Part shown: positions 8,276 to 17,040 of the stretch, piece after piece
Layout: every line of letters starts with the position of its first letter
Position numbering within the stretch: position 1 is the stretch's first letter
NCBI RefSeq assembly: GCF_000710915.1
Contig: NZ_BAUA01000075.1
Span: forward strand, 1 to 64,000
Length of the DNA stretch: 64,000 nt
Source: Nocardia brasiliensis IFM 10847
Lineage (GTDB): Bacteria; Actinomycetota; Actinomycetes; Mycobacteriales; Mycobacteriaceae
Reading direction: 5' to 3'
Position numbers and translations under genes: made by a program
The notes under the pieces: generated by a model
The model's database searches: none
The model's input: only the letters and a program-made list of their open reading frames with translations
What the model was told of the DNA's origin: nothing

Positions 8276-9160
8276 TTAGGACTGTTTGACTGCGGACAAG
8301 TATTGGATCTTGTTGACCAGTCGACCGAGCGGGTCACGCCCAGCGGTGAGTGGCCGGCCATACCGTTCGGCCAGTTCGTCGGATGACGCGATGGTCGCGG
8401 TCCAGCCTTGCTCTGTCAGCCACTCAGCCGGATCCAAGCGGTCGTCTGTGTAGAACAGCTCGGTGAGATCGACCTTGGTGTCGCGGAGCTGCTCGGCCCG
8501 CTGCTCGGCGAGCTGCTTGAAGTCATCGCCGATCTCGACGGCGTCGCTGGCCACCCTGCTGCCAGGTGCAGAAAGCTGGTCGATGAGCGCGAACAGCGCA
8601 TCCTGCGCCGCACCGGGCAGATACGGAAGCAAGCCCTCTGCCGACCACACCGTCGGCGCAGCAGGATCGAAACCCGCGCCGATGAGCGCAGCAGGCCAGT
8701 CTTCCCGTAGGTCGATGGCAACATCCCGACGATCAGCTTTAGGCGTGGCGTCCACCTCGGTGAGTACCTCGCGCTTGAACTCCAGCACCTTCGGCTGGTC
8801 GATCTCGAAAACCACCATGCCCTGCGGCCAGTCCAGACGATAGGCGCGCGCGTCCAAACCGGCGGCCAGGATCACCGCCTGCCGCACCCCGCTCTCGGCC
8901 GCGGCGAGAAAGTGATCGTCGAAGAACTTGCTACGCAGTCCGATGAATCCGGTACTCAGCGAACTCTGTGCCCACAGTGCCGGTTCGGTGATCAGCCGAT
9001 TCGTCTCCGGATCACCGGATGCCGCGACGAACAACGCGGCGAATTTATCCTGAATCAGCGCGTCGGCCTGCCTGGCCTCGGCCGCGCGCGACGCCGCCAC
9101 GAACAGCGCGGTCCGTCCGACTCGGCTGACGACATCCCAGTTATCACCTTCGGACCGCAT
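8276..9160 (-). CDS. SAM-dependent methyltransferase, leucine-carboxyl-methyltransferase-like (TIGR00027 type), 294 aa
   Basis: The protein has the characteristic N-terminal DNWDVVSRVGRTALFVAASRAAEA, then the SAM-binding segment QAVILAAGLDARAYRL (motif I), the acidic VFEIDQPKVLEFK strand end and a WSAEGLLPYLPGAAQDALF block. These are the signatures of the large mycobacterial/nocardial family of class I O-methyltransferase-like proteins. The length of about 294-300 aa is typical. The ATG at 9160 follows GGGGAGC. The downstream P450 gene runs in the same direction after 207 bp, so a two-gene tailoring unit is possible, but the substrate is unknown. Confidence 0.88.
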   Translation of the reverse strand: MRSEGDNWDVVSRVGRTALFVAASRAAEARQADALIQDKFAALFVAASGDPETNRLITEPALWAQSSLSTGFIGLRSKFFDDHFLAAAESGVRQAVILAAGLDARAYRLDWPQGMVVFEIDQPKVLEFKREVLTEVDATPKADRRDVAIDLREDWPAALIGAGFDPAAPTVWSAEGLLPYLPGAAQDALFALIDQLSAPGSRVASDAVEIGDDFKQLAEQRAEQLRDTKVDLTELFYTDDRLDPAEWLTEQGWTATIASSDELAERYGRPLTAGRDPLGRLVNKIQYLSAVKQS

Positions 9161-9802
9161 GCTGCTCCCCTCGTTAGCAAGAACAAGATCCTACGACCGA
9201 GCACCCTGCTTCGCAGAACACATGACGAGTCCTGACCGCGCTGCCGGCCCCTGGTGGCTATTCTCCGATCGCAGTGTGAGACGCAGGCTGCGATGTAGTG
9301 GCAGCGATCGCGAAGATCAGGTTTCATGGAGGCGGGAGAATCAGGCTGGACGGACAGAAAGCGACTGCCCATGTATCCACTCTCCCGCCGCCCGTCCGCT
9401 CCTCCCGTCCCACCCAGCAGCGCGGACACAGTGCACGGCCGCGCATCTTCACCCTGCGATGGGCCTCAGCAGACTCTCGAACTGAGGCTGTCGTGACGGA
9501 CGACGAAAGGCACGGTCCGGGCAATGACGGCATCCGAAGCAACAACGAGGTCGAAGTCGTCTGCCCCGACACCCTGCCAGTGCTCGATTCACCAGCAGCC
9601 AAGGCACTCATGCAGCTGATCCTCCGGCACGCCCACGAGCACCGAGGCACAACGAATAGGATCGGTCGAGCTCAACGCGTCGATCTCGAATCCCTGCCCG
9701 ACACTACAGATTTGAGCGAGCAGCAAACAACTCGCGCATCGACAGGACCCGGCCGAACGCAGGCGCCGGACACGTTCCCGAGGACCGGAAGGCGGCGTAG
9801 CA
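9161..9802. other. Gap before the recombinase gene; a possible small gene from 9493
   Basis: The divergent gap between the methyltransferase and the recombinase has one frame worth noting. A GTG at 9493 opens a frame reading MTDDERHGPGNDG and, further on, LDSPAAKALMQLILRHAHEH, which looks like a genuine short helix. The frame does not stop until 10416, deep inside the recombinase gene in a different frame, so either a stop was lost or only its first 100 codons are real. Small accessory genes directly before serine recombinases are common. No attachment-site repeat was found here. Confidence 0.25.
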
Positions 9803-11509
9803 ATGATCCGATTCGCATTCGCAGGACGAGTATCAACCGAAGACCAGCAAGACCCCAACGCCTCCCGCAACTGGCAGCTCGGCCGGGCGACGGCTCTCAT
9901 CGACCATCACGGCGAGATCGTCGCCGAGTTCTTCGACGTCGGACAGTCCCGGTCCATTCCGTGGAAGCGTCGCCCGCAAGCCTCACGGTTGCTCGACATG
10001 CTCGCACGCCCCGACCGCGGGTTCGACGCGGTCGTCATCGGCGAACCCCAACGCGCCTTCTACGGCAACCAATTCGGGCTGACCTTCCCCGTCTTCGTCC
10101 ACTACGGCGTGGCACTGTGGGTCCCCGAAGTCGGCGGCCCCATCGACCCCGAGTCCGAAGCACACGACCTGATCATGTCGGTCTTCGGCGGCATGTCCAA
10201 AGGCGAACGCAACCGCATCAAAATCCGCGTCCGCGCCGCCATGGCCGCCCAAGCCCAAGTAGAAGGCCGCTACCTCGGCGGTCGACCACCCTACGGATAC
10301 CGCCTAGCCGACGCCGGCCCACACCCCAACCCCAGCAAGGCCGCCGACGGCAAACGCCTGCACATCCTCGAACCCGACCCCGCCACAGCGCCGGTCGTCC
10401 AGCGTATCTTCCGTGAATACCTGTGCGGATTCGGATACTTCGCAATCGCCCAACGCCTCACCGCCGAAGACATCCCCTGCCCATCAGCCTACGACCGCAA
10501 ACGCAACGCCCACCGCTCCGGCATCGCGTGGTCGAAAAGCGCTGTGCGCGTGATACTCACCAACCCGCGCTACACCGGTCACGAGGTATGGAACAAACAG
10601 CGAAAGCAGGAATCCCTTATCGACGTCGACGACGTCGCCCTCGGTCATCAAACCCGACTCACCTGGAACCCCACCAAAGATTGGGTCCGCTCCGACCAAC
10701 CCTCACACGATGCGCTCATCAGCACAGAGACCTTCGAACAAGCCCAACTACGACTCGCCGCCCGAAACCAGCGATCAGTCCGCAGCAGGGTACGCATCCA
10801 GCACCCCTACGCCTTCAAAGGACTGATCCTCCACCAAACCTGCGGACGCCGGATGCAAGGCAACTGGAACCACGACCAAGCCCACTACCGCTGCCGCTTC
10901 CCCGCCGAGTACGCCATCGCCAACAAGATCGACCACCCCAGAGTGGTCTACCTACGCGAAGACCAGATCATCGGCCCGATCGACTCCTGGCTCGCCCAAA
11001 TCTTCCGCCGCGACCAGATCGAGCACTCCCTCACCATGCTCGAAAACGCCCAACCCGACGCCAGCGCGGCAGTCACCTCTATGCGCGCTATCCGCCAATC
11101 GCTGACCGACTACGACCGCAAACTCAACAACTATCGCGCGGCCCTCGAGGCTGGCACCGACCCTCAACTAATCGCGACCTGGACCCGACAAGTCCAATCT
11201 GAACGAGAGGTTGCCGCCGCACAGCTCACAGCCATGGAGGCAGAGACTAAAGCACGCCCTACCTTAAGCCGCAACGAGATCCGCGAACTGGTGAAGTCCT
11301 TCGGCGGCCTCATCAAGATCCTGCGCGCCGCTGATCCCACCGACAAGCTCGAGGTCTACCGACAACTCGGCCTCAAGATGACCTATAACCACGAAACACG
11401 GGTGGTGGTGGCTGAAGTTCAGCCACCACCACCCGTGTGCGTAATGGTCGTGTCCGGAGGGGGACTTGAACCCCCACGCCCGATAAAGGGCACTAGCACC
11501 TCAAGCTAG
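9803..11509 (+). CDS. Large serine recombinase (site-specific integrase type), 568 aa
   Basis: The N-terminal resolvase domain contains FAFAGRVSTEDQQDP with the catalytic Ser, later DAVVIGEPQRAFYG, and the Arg-containing SVFGGMSKGERNRIKIRVR. The recombinase domain follows (YLGGRPPYGYRL, IAQRLTAEDIPCPSAYD, WSKSAVRVILTNPRYTGH), then a zinc-ribbon-like Cys pair (CGRRM...CRF) and a coiled-coil-rich C-terminal region. These are features of large serine integrases and transposases. The last 30-35 codons are not protein-like. They are encoded by a 43-bp palindrome and by the antisense of tRNA-Leu, where the stop falls, which suggests that the native C-terminus ends near 11390-11400. Location next to a tRNA gene suggests an integrated element, but no second att copy is visible. 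Confidence 0.85.
   Translation: MIRFAFAGRVSTEDQQDPNASRNWQLGRATALIDHHGEIVAEFFDVGQSRSIPWKRRPQASRLLDMLARPDRGFDAVVIGEPQRAFYGNQFGLTFPVFVHYGVALWVPEVGGPIDPESEAHDLIMSVFGGMSKGERNRIKIRVRAAMAAQAQVEGRYLGGRPPYGYRLADAGPHPNPSKAADGKRLHILEPDPATAPVVQRIFREYLCGFGYFAIAQRLTAEDIPCPSAYDRKRNAHRSGIAWSKSAVRVILTNPRYTGHEVWNKQRKQESLIDVDDVALGHQTRLTWNPTKDWVRSDQPSHDALISTETFEQAQLRLAARNQRSVRSRVRIQHPYAFKGLILHQTCGRRMQGNWNHDQAHYRCRFPAEYAIANKIDHPRVVYLREDQIIGPIDSWLAQIFRRDQIEHSLTMLENAQPDASAAVTSMRAIRQSLTDYDRKLNNYRAALEAGTDPQLIATWTRQVQSEREVAAAQLTAMEAETKARPTLSRNEIRELVKSFGGLIKILRAADPTDKLEVYRQLGLKMTYNHETRVVVAEVQPPPPVCVMVVSGGGLEPPRPIKGTSTSS
11396..11438. terminator. 43-bp perfect palindrome, probable terminator of tRNA-Leu
   Basis: Two 21-nt arms centred on a single base (11417) are perfectly complementary; each contains a GGTGGTGGTGG or CCACCACCACC core. 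It lies 12 bp beyond the 3' end of the leftward tRNA-Leu gene and inside the 3' end of the rightward recombinase frame. A factor-independent terminator without a U-tract is the simplest reading, as is common in high-GC actinomycetes. An integration-related role cannot be excluded. Confidence 0.65.
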
Positions 11510-11535
11510 CGCGTCTGCCATTCCGCCACCCGGAC
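11451..11535 (-). tRNA. tRNA-Leu (anticodon GAG)
   Basis: Reading leftward, the acceptor stem GTCCGGG pairs with the 3' strand ending CCGGAC followed by discriminator A; the G-T closing pair is acceptable. The D-arm (GGCGGAATGGCAGACGC), an anticodon stem CTAGC/GCTAG with loop TTGAGGT, a long class II variable arm and the T-arm with GGTTCAAGTCC are all visible. The loop centre gives anticodon GAG, reading CUC/CUU leucine codons. The length of 85 nt fits a class II tRNA. CCA is not encoded. Confidence 0.95.
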
Positions 11536-11649
11536 CGGTGGTGCTCAAGAAGATTATCGGATGTGGGCGCGTGGACCAAATCGCCCTTCTACCTGGCGTT
11601 TCAGGTGGGATTTGGGGGCCGGCGGGAGTGGCGGCCCCGGTCGGGTGGG

Positions 11650-12519
11650 TCAGTGGAGTTCTTCGACGGTGCGGGCCAGGTCGGCGGCGCCGTTGCCGTC
11701 GGCCACTTGGCGGTCGATGAGGGTTTTGAGGGGGGCGATGAAATCGGTGGTGACGCCGGCGTCGCGGGTTGCGCGGGTGATGGCGTCGATGGCGGCTTTG
11801 TGGAACGAGATGGATTGGGTGGGGTCGGTGTAGTTGCCGGAGTCGATCAGGGCGCCGAATGCGGGCAGGGATTGGGTCATGGCGCTCACCCAGCGCATGG
11901 CGCGTTCGGCGAATTCGGTGGCGGGGACGCCGACGGAGCGCATCATGGCGGCGCCGTGCAGGAAGCCGCCGAACATGGTGTACATGCCGGAGAGCAGGGC
12001 GAAGTCGTAGGTTGAGGCGAGGCCGGCGTCGTCGCCGAAATACTCTGCGGTGGCGAACAATTGAAGGGTCTGAAGGTTGTCGTCGTAGACGGTGCGGGAG
12101 CCGCTGTAGAGGATGGACGCGCCCGGCTGACCGATCATCGGGGGTACGGCCATGATGCCGCCGTCGAGGTAGTCGATGCCGTGTTCGGCGGCCCAGGCGG
12201 CCAGTTCTCGGGCCTCGTTGGGGGCGGTGCTGGTCAGGTTGACGAGTTGTCTGCCGCGAAGCTTTTCGGCGACGGGGTCGAGGGTGTCGTGCACGGAGGC
12301 GTGGTCGAACAGGACGGCGATGATCGGGCCGCCCGCGTCGACCGCTTCGGCGACCGTGGCGGCGCTGACGGCGCCTGCGGCGGTGAGGTCGGCGTCCTTG
12401 CCGGGGGTGCGATTCCACACCACGGCCTGCTTGCCGCCCTCGAGCACGGTTGCGGCCAGGGCCTGGCCCATCGCGCCCAGACCGAGGACCGTCACCGGGG
12501 TGTTCGTGGGTTCCGCCAT
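11650..12519 (-). CDS. NAD(P)-dependent oxidoreductase of the imine-reductase family, 289 aa
   Basis: A Rossmann domain opens with VTVLGLGAMGQALA and VVWNRTPGKDADL, whose Arg fits NADPH preference. The NLTSTAPNEARELAAWAAEHG and IDYLDGGIMAVPPMIG segments are hallmark strings of bacterial imine reductases. The C-terminal helical dimerisation domain contains STYDFALLSGMYTMFGGFLHG, where a Tyr or Asp at the active-site helix is used to sort these enzymes; Tyr is seen here. The length of 289 aa is typical. AAGGAG precedes the ATG. It is divergently transcribed from an HxlR regulator whose operator-like repeat lies between the two genes, so induction through that regulator is likely. The natural substrate is unknown. 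Confidence 0.88.
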   Translation of the reverse strand: MAEPTNTPVTVLGLGAMGQALAATVLEGGKQAVVWNRTPGKDADLTAAGAVSAATVAEAVDAGGPIIAVLFDHASVHDTLDPVAEKLRGRQLVNLTSTAPNEARELAAWAAEHGIDYLDGGIMAVPPMIGQPGASILYSGSRTVYDDNLQTLQLFATAEYFGDDAGLASTYDFALLSGMYTMFGGFLHGAAMMRSVGVPATEFAERAMRWVSAMTQSLPAFGALIDSGNYTDPTQSISFHKAAIDAITRATRDAGVTTDFIAPLKTLIDRQVADGNGAADLARTVEELH

Positions 12520-12601
12520 TGCGGGGTCAACTCCTTGGAAGTTCGTGGACTGAGTGGTCAGCGCGCTGAATCCAAGGCTGCTCGTTGCCTACGGTGGCGA
12601 C

Positions 12602-12628
12602 AAGTACCTACTATTTTGTCGGGTACTT
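12602..12628. promoter_or_regulatory. Candidate HxlR operator (AAGTACC-N13-GGTACTT)
   Basis: A perfect 7-bp inverted repeat with a 13-bp AT-richer spacer lies between the divergent imine-reductase-like and HxlR genes. HxlR-family regulators bind dyads of this sort, often with GTAC cores, and usually control the adjacent divergent gene. Position and symmetry support this, but binding is inferred. Confidence 0.6.
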
Positions 12629-12664
12629 ACCGCTGGGTATGTGAACAGGTAGTGAGGTCGGACG

Positions 12665-13024
12665 ATGGGCGAGAAGAGATCGGGGCCATACTTCTGTGGC
12701 ATCGACGCCGCGATGGACGTGATCGGCGGCAAATGGAAGTCGCTGATTCTGTGGGAGTTGGCGAACCACGGCGTCCGGCGCTTCGGGGAACTGCGTCGCG
12801 GACTGCCCGGCGTCTCGGAGAAGATGCTGATCCAGCAGCTGCGCGAGCTGGAGCAGGACGGGATCGTGGACCGCGAGGTTTATCGGGAAGTGCCGCCGCG
12901 CGTCGAATATCGGCTCACGGAACTCGGTGTCGCGCTCAATCGCGCACTCGAGCCGCTCGGCGAATGGGGTAAGGGACGGATCGATCGGATCGGTGCGGAG
13001 CGTGTGCACCCGGTGGGTGCTTGA
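12665..13024 (+). CDS. HxlR-family winged-helix transcriptional regulator, 119 aa
   Basis: The whole protein matches the HxlR family. CGIDAAMDVIGGKWKSLIL gives the Cys-containing N-terminus and the WK motif. FGELRRGLPGVSEKMLIQQL gives the recognition helix, and VDREVYREVPPRVEYRLTELG gives the wing. The length is typical (100-120 aa). The N-terminal Cys may allow redox or electrophile sensing, as described for some HxlR members. Its gene diverges from the imine-reductase-like gene with a symmetrical site in between. Confidence 0.92.
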   Translation: MGEKRSGPYFCGIDAAMDVIGGKWKSLILWELANHGVRRFGELRRGLPGVSEKMLIQQLRELEQDGIVDREVYREVPPRVEYRLTELGVALNRALEPLGEWGKGRIDRIGAERVHPVGA

Positions 13025-13084
13025 TGGTCGGTCAGTATCGACCGCGTCGGACCGGTCGGGGTTTCCCGTGCGGTTCACGGCTAC

Positions 13085-13477
13085 TCAGCCGAGATACTTG
13101 TCTGGGCAACGACCGAAGTCGGCGCGAACGCCCTGTCGGAGAAGGGTATCGGGGAGTATCGCGTAGAACTTTGCGAGGCGACGCTCGCCGAACCATCCAC
13201 GCGGCAGGCAGCCGATGCTGAATGAGCAGACCCGTTCATCCTCGTAGAGCCGGACGACGTAGATTCCGGCCGGTGCGCCGTTGCTGGACCTGAACGTCAT
13301 GGTTTCCACATCTATCTCGGGCCGAATCTGTGGTGCCGCGGATCGCGGCCGGAGCACGTCGCTGCCGAGCGCAAAAGCCCCTTCGGATGGATGCCAACTC
13401 GCGTTACCGAACAGACCGAGCACGATGGGTTGTACTGTGCCCAAAGGGGAGTCGGTGTCGAGCCAAATTCCGGACAT
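13085..13477 (-). CDS. Hypothetical protein, 130 aa
   Basis: The family is not recognised. The sequence is protein-like with mixed strands (TVQPIVLGLFGNASWHPSEG, YVVRLYEDERVCSFSIGCLP) and no membrane segment or signal peptide. The ATG at 13477 has AAAGGTGA at a good distance, so it is preferred over a GTG seven codons upstream. The gene is convergent with the HxlR gene and divergent from the response-regulator gene at 13625. No function can be proposed. Confidence 0.55.
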   Translation of the reverse strand: MSGIWLDTDSPLGTVQPIVLGLFGNASWHPSEGAFALGSDVLRPRSAAPQIRPEIDVETMTFRSSNGAPAGIYVVRLYEDERVCSFSIGCLPRGWFGERRLAKFYAILPDTLLRQGVRADFGRCPDKYLG

Positions 13478-13624
13478 GGTATTCACCTTTCGCGTCACGA
13501 TGATTCGAACTCGACGCTACGAGTGACCCCAGCGTGTTACCAGACGCGAATTTCGAGTGTCACTGTTCGTTCATGTCACGCCGGATCGCTGACGCGGGGC
13601 GGCACGAACTGCGATGATTTTCCG

Positions 13625-14320
13625 ATGACCGATCCTGTGGATCCCTCCTTTGAGGGCCATGTGAGCAGCACGGCAGGCGTCCGCATCGGTGTTGTCGAAG
13701 ATCACGAGTTGTTGATCGATGGTCTCCGGCAAGCCCTGGGCACCGCCTCCGACCTGATGATCGTCGCGGCCGCTGAATCGGTCAGTTCCCTACTATCCCT
13801 TACGGTTTCGATGGACATGGTGGTGCTCGACCTGTCTTTGCCGGATGCGTCGACACCCCTCGACAACATCGAACAGTTGCGGTCGGCAGGAATTGGCAAG
13901 GTGTTGGTACTCACCACCGGTGATCGCCCTGATCTGGTTCGCGAGGCTGCTCGCGCCGGAGTACTGGGCGTTGTTCGTAAATCCGAGTCCGCGCAAGCGA
14001 TCTGTGACGCGGTGCGATCGGCCGCCGGCAATCAGCCTATAGGCACCGTCGACTGGGCTGCGGCCATCGACTGCGATCCGTCCCGCCCGCGCCTGGCGCC
14101 GCGGGAAGAGGAAGTACTGGCGTTGTATGCGGCCGGCGAGTCCGCAGACGAGGTCGCGGCATTGATGAAGATCAGCAAGAACACCGTGAATCAGTACCTC
14201 ACCAGGATTCGAGTGAAGTATGCCGCGGCAGGCTCACCTGTGGCCTCTAGGGCCGATCTCCGCTATGTAGCACGGCGCGACGGTTTTGTGTCCCGGCTGT
14301 GGTGGCGCCGAAGGAAATGA
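13625..14320 (+). CDS. LuxR/NarL-type response regulator, 231 aa
   Basis: The receiver domain has the acidic pair in IGVVEDHELLIDGL, the phospho-acceptor Asp in MDMVVLDLSLPD, Thr in VLVLTTGDR and Lys in GVVRKSES. A C-terminal LuxR-type HTH follows (LAPREEEVLALYAAGESADEVAALMKISKNTVNQYLTRIRVKY). The stop overlaps the start of the sensor-kinase gene by ATGA, which makes a coupled two-component pair. The signal and targets are unknown. Confidence 0.9.
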   Translation: MTDPVDPSFEGHVSSTAGVRIGVVEDHELLIDGLRQALGTASDLMIVAAAESVSSLLSLTVSMDMVVLDLSLPDASTPLDNIEQLRSAGIGKVLVLTTGDRPDLVREAARAGVLGVVRKSESAQAICDAVRSAAGNQPIGTVDWAAAIDCDPSRPRLAPREEEVLALYAAGESADEVAALMKISKNTVNQYLTRIRVKYAAAGSPVASRADLRYVARRDGFVSRLWWRRRK

Positions 14321-16482
14321 GCAGTCCGGCACGGAGAGGCGGCCGGACCGACTACGAACAAGTCCTGCGCTCGCTTGCTCTGCTCATTGCCGTCGGATAC
14401 CTCGGGTACGCAATACTGCTCGCGGCCCGGGTGTATGCCAACTCCGTTTTCGTCGCGCCGTGGTGGACCGTCACCGCGGTACTGCTGACGCTGGTTCTCC
14501 CGCCGATTTCGCTGGTGTGGTCGGCGCGATTCGCCACAGCGAGGACCATTCGTCACGTCGGCGCGATCGTCGCGGCGCTGTTCTTGATCGTGGCGCTCTT
14601 GTGGCCGTGGGCTTGGCGTGGAGTTGCGCTGCCGGGGTCGCACTGGATGGCTTTCATTCCGGGGTTGGCAGCGATGGCGGCCGCGCTGGCATGGCGCTGG
14701 TGGATCACCGTGTCCTATTTGCTCGCGGCCACTACGGCAGCGCAATGGCTCAACCAACATCGGGAGACCGCGGCCAATTTCGCGTTCGGCCTGGAGATGC
14801 TGTACTCCTACGGATTCTCACTCGTTTTCGTCGCCATGATCCTCAAAGGTCTCCGGACGGCACGCGACCTGGATCTGACCCGGGCAGCCACCGAAGAGCA
14901 AGTTGTTGCCACTGCGGCGGCGCAAACGCGGGCGCGCCAACGCCTCGTACACGCGTCGCTCGTACACGACTGGGTGATCGCAACGCTGCTCGCGGCCGCC
15001 AAACTTCCGCACAGCGAACAACTCCGGTGGCAGGCAGAGCGAACTCTCGCGAAAATGGATTCGATACCGCTGGTCACAGCGCAGGGAGCGATCACCGCCG
15101 TCGACGCCGTCGCCACCATTCGTTCAGCTGTCGCCGAGGTTGCCGCGACGGTCGACATGGAGGTGCTGACCAACGGCACGGGTGGCGATTTCGATGCCGA
15201 CGCAGTGCGTGCGGCGGCCGAGGGAGCAGCGGAAGCAATTCGAAACAGTTTGCGCCACAACATATCCGAAGTACGGTGCGAAGTGCGCGTGATCATCGAG
15301 GCGCAACGATTTCGGATTCTGGTCACCGACGACGGAGCCGGGTTCGATACGGCCGAGGTACCGGCAGACCGGTTTGGCGTGCGCGGGAGCATCGAACAGC
15401 TCAATCACCTCGCGGGCGGGAAGGTCACGATCTGTTCGGTGCCGGGGCGGGGAGTGCGAGTGACCTTCGAATGGCGGCGGCCCGCGACAAGCGACCCGCC
15501 GGACATCCGGGTCTTTCTCGGTATCAGAACACCCGGCGCGGCGGTTGTCACCGTGCTCTATCTGCTGGGTATCACGGCGCTCGCCATCATGAGCACGCAC
15601 GGCCCTCTCGGCCGGCCTGCCATCGCGGGACTGCTGCTGTATGCCGCGATGGCAGCGACATTCCTCACAGCACCACGAGATCCTTTGGCGCCGTGGGCAG
15701 TCGGAGCAGCCGCATTCGGCCCGCTCGGTGCCGCCACCGCGTTGTGGGACATGGATCCACTGCACTCGCCTGAGCAACTGTGGCCCGCGTCGGCGACCGC
15801 CGCGATCTATGCGCTGCTGATGCTGCGAGGCCGTGCCACCGTTGCGTGGCTCGGCCAGGGATCGGTCGTGGCGATCAGCGCGGTGTGGGCCCAATCGCAC
15901 GGATTTCCGCTATTGCCGTTGATTATCTCGCGATTGGCGGACTTTGCGCCTTTGATCGGCTGTGCGGCCTTCGCAGCCATGGTCCGGCCTCGACTGCACG
16001 CGATCGTCGGGCTGCGTCACCGCGCACTGCAGTTGATGAGACAGGAAGTCGCCGCGCACACCGCGGTCAACGAACGCCAAAGCCAGCTGAAGCATCTGGA
16101 CACGATCACCCGGCCATTGCTGTCGAAGATCGCGGGGAACGAACCGCTGAGGAGCGACGAACGCCGCAACTGCCTGCTCGTCGAGGCTCGCCTCCGTGAC
16201 AGCCTGCGGGGTGGCATCCTGTCCGCACCCGCACTCGCACAATCGATTCAGGATGCCCGCGAGCGCGGGGTAGAAGTATTGCTGTACGACGATCACGGGG
16301 CCGACGGTTGCACGCCCGCGGACCACGAATCGATCTTCGCGGCCGTCGTCGCCGAGCTGGCCGAAGTCGGCGTGGGGCAGGTCGTCATCCGCATACCGCC
16401 ACCCGGCCGGGACATCCTCGCGACCATTGTCATCCGAACGCCTGGCGGCACAAGGCGACGCGCAGTGGTGCGCACGCCATGA
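14317..16482 (+). CDS. Membrane sensor histidine kinase with a second, degenerate kinase-like half, 721 aa
   Basis: The ATG overlaps the response-regulator stop (ATGA). Residues about 15-160 form a block of roughly five membrane segments. A dimerisation helix with VHASLVHDWVIATLLAA (His about 216) follows. A HATPase domain has an N-box (AAEAIRNSLRHN, about 305-316), G1 DDGAGFD (about 340) and the G2-like FGVRGSIEQLNHLAGG. After the kinase core comes a second block of membrane helices (about 395-560) and a second cytoplasmic region (LVEARLRDSLRGGILSAPAL and GVEVLLYDDHG) that resembles the tail of a kinase-like domain but lacks ATP-binding motifs. The two halves look like a duplication with a degenerate copy. 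Autophosphorylation is expected from the first half. Confidence 0.85.
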   Translation: MSSPARRGGRTDYEQVLRSLALLIAVGYLGYAILLAARVYANSVFVAPWWTVTAVLLTLVLPPISLVWSARFATARTIRHVGAIVAALFLIVALLWPWAWRGVALPGSHWMAFIPGLAAMAAALAWRWWITVSYLLAATTAAQWLNQHRETAANFAFGLEMLYSYGFSLVFVAMILKGLRTARDLDLTRAATEEQVVATAAAQTRARQRLVHASLVHDWVIATLLAAAKLPHSEQLRWQAERTLAKMDSIPLVTAQGAITAVDAVATIRSAVAEVAATVDMEVLTNGTGGDFDADAVRAAAEGAAEAIRNSLRHNISEVRCEVRVIIEAQRFRILVTDDGAGFDTAEVPADRFGVRGSIEQLNHLAGGKVTICSVPGRGVRVTFEWRRPATSDPPDIRVFLGIRTPGAAVVTVLYLLGITALAIMSTHGPLGRPAIAGLLLYAAMAATFLTAPRDPLAPWAVGAAAFGPLGAATALWDMDPLHSPEQLWPASATAAIYALLMLRGRATVAWLGQGSVVAISAVWAQSHGFPLLPLIISRLADFAPLIGCAAFAAMVRPRLHAIVGLRHRALQLMRQEVAAHTAVNERQSQLKHLDTITRPLLSKIAGNEPLRSDERRNCLLVEARLRDSLRGGILSAPALAQSIQDARERGVEVLLYDDHGADGCTPADHESIFAAVVAELAEVGVGQVVIRIPPPGRDILATIVIRTPGGTRRRAVVRTP

Positions 16483-16655
16483 GCACGAGCGGAAACTCCG
16501 GATCATAGCCGCCCAAATACTTTGCGATGCAAAAGATGACACCAATAACTGACACTCGCGGTGCAGGTGCATCGGCCGCGATTCTGGTGATCTGCGCAGT
16601 GCAGCAGCCCGAACGGCAGGCAAGCCGCTCGAGCCGCATCCAGTGAAGGGAAACC

Positions 16656-16967
16656 ATGATGCGTACCAGGATTTCAACCTATGGCGGCCTGATGTCGGCG
16701 GTGCTGGCCGTGTCCGCGGTATTCGCCGCCCCTGCGGTAGCTACCGATAGTGGCGTGGATATGCAAAAGGCCTGCGACACCCAGCAAAGAATGCCGTTGA
16801 TTGCAAAACCTCTGGACCCGAACAACGCTCGGTCGTGGCGGTGCACTGCGACGCTGGTCTCCGAGCCCATCGACGTCGCCAGAGCATGCAGGGACCAGTA
16901 CAGTCCCCAAGCGGTAGCTATTGTCCTCGACGAACGCAACGCCTATTCGTGGCGCTGCCGCCATTGA
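16656..16967 (+). CDS. Small secreted Cys-containing protein with internal repeat, 103 aa
   Basis: A signal peptide (basic MMRTRIS, hydrophobic MSAVLAVSAVFAAPAVA) is followed by a mature region of about 70 residues. The mature part is two copies of one module: KACDTQQR...PNNARSWRC and RACRDQYS...ERNAYSWRC, each with two Cys, which suggests one disulfide per module. GAAGGGAAACC precedes ATGATG. It follows the two-component genes in the same direction after 173 bp. Function is unknown. Confidence 0.72.
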   Translation: MMRTRISTYGGLMSAVLAVSAVFAAPAVATDSGVDMQKACDTQQRMPLIAKPLDPNNARSWRCTATLVSEPIDVARACRDQYSPQAVAIVLDERNAYSWRCRH

Positions 16968-17040
16968 CACAGGCGGACGTGCCCTGCCACCAGGAGCGCG
17001 GCAGGGTACACGCTGTTCGAGGACTGCAGCTGGGAGCTGG

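Noticed and set aside
8276..9160. Methyltransferase considered as a GPP C-methyltransferase for the terpene operon
   Set aside because: Its motifs are those of the leucine-carboxyl-methyltransferase-like family, and it lies about 46 kb from the operon.
9298..10416. 372-codon frame overlapping the recombinase start
   Set aside because: Most of it is the recombinase gene in another frame; only the part 9493-9802 could be real and is noted as such.
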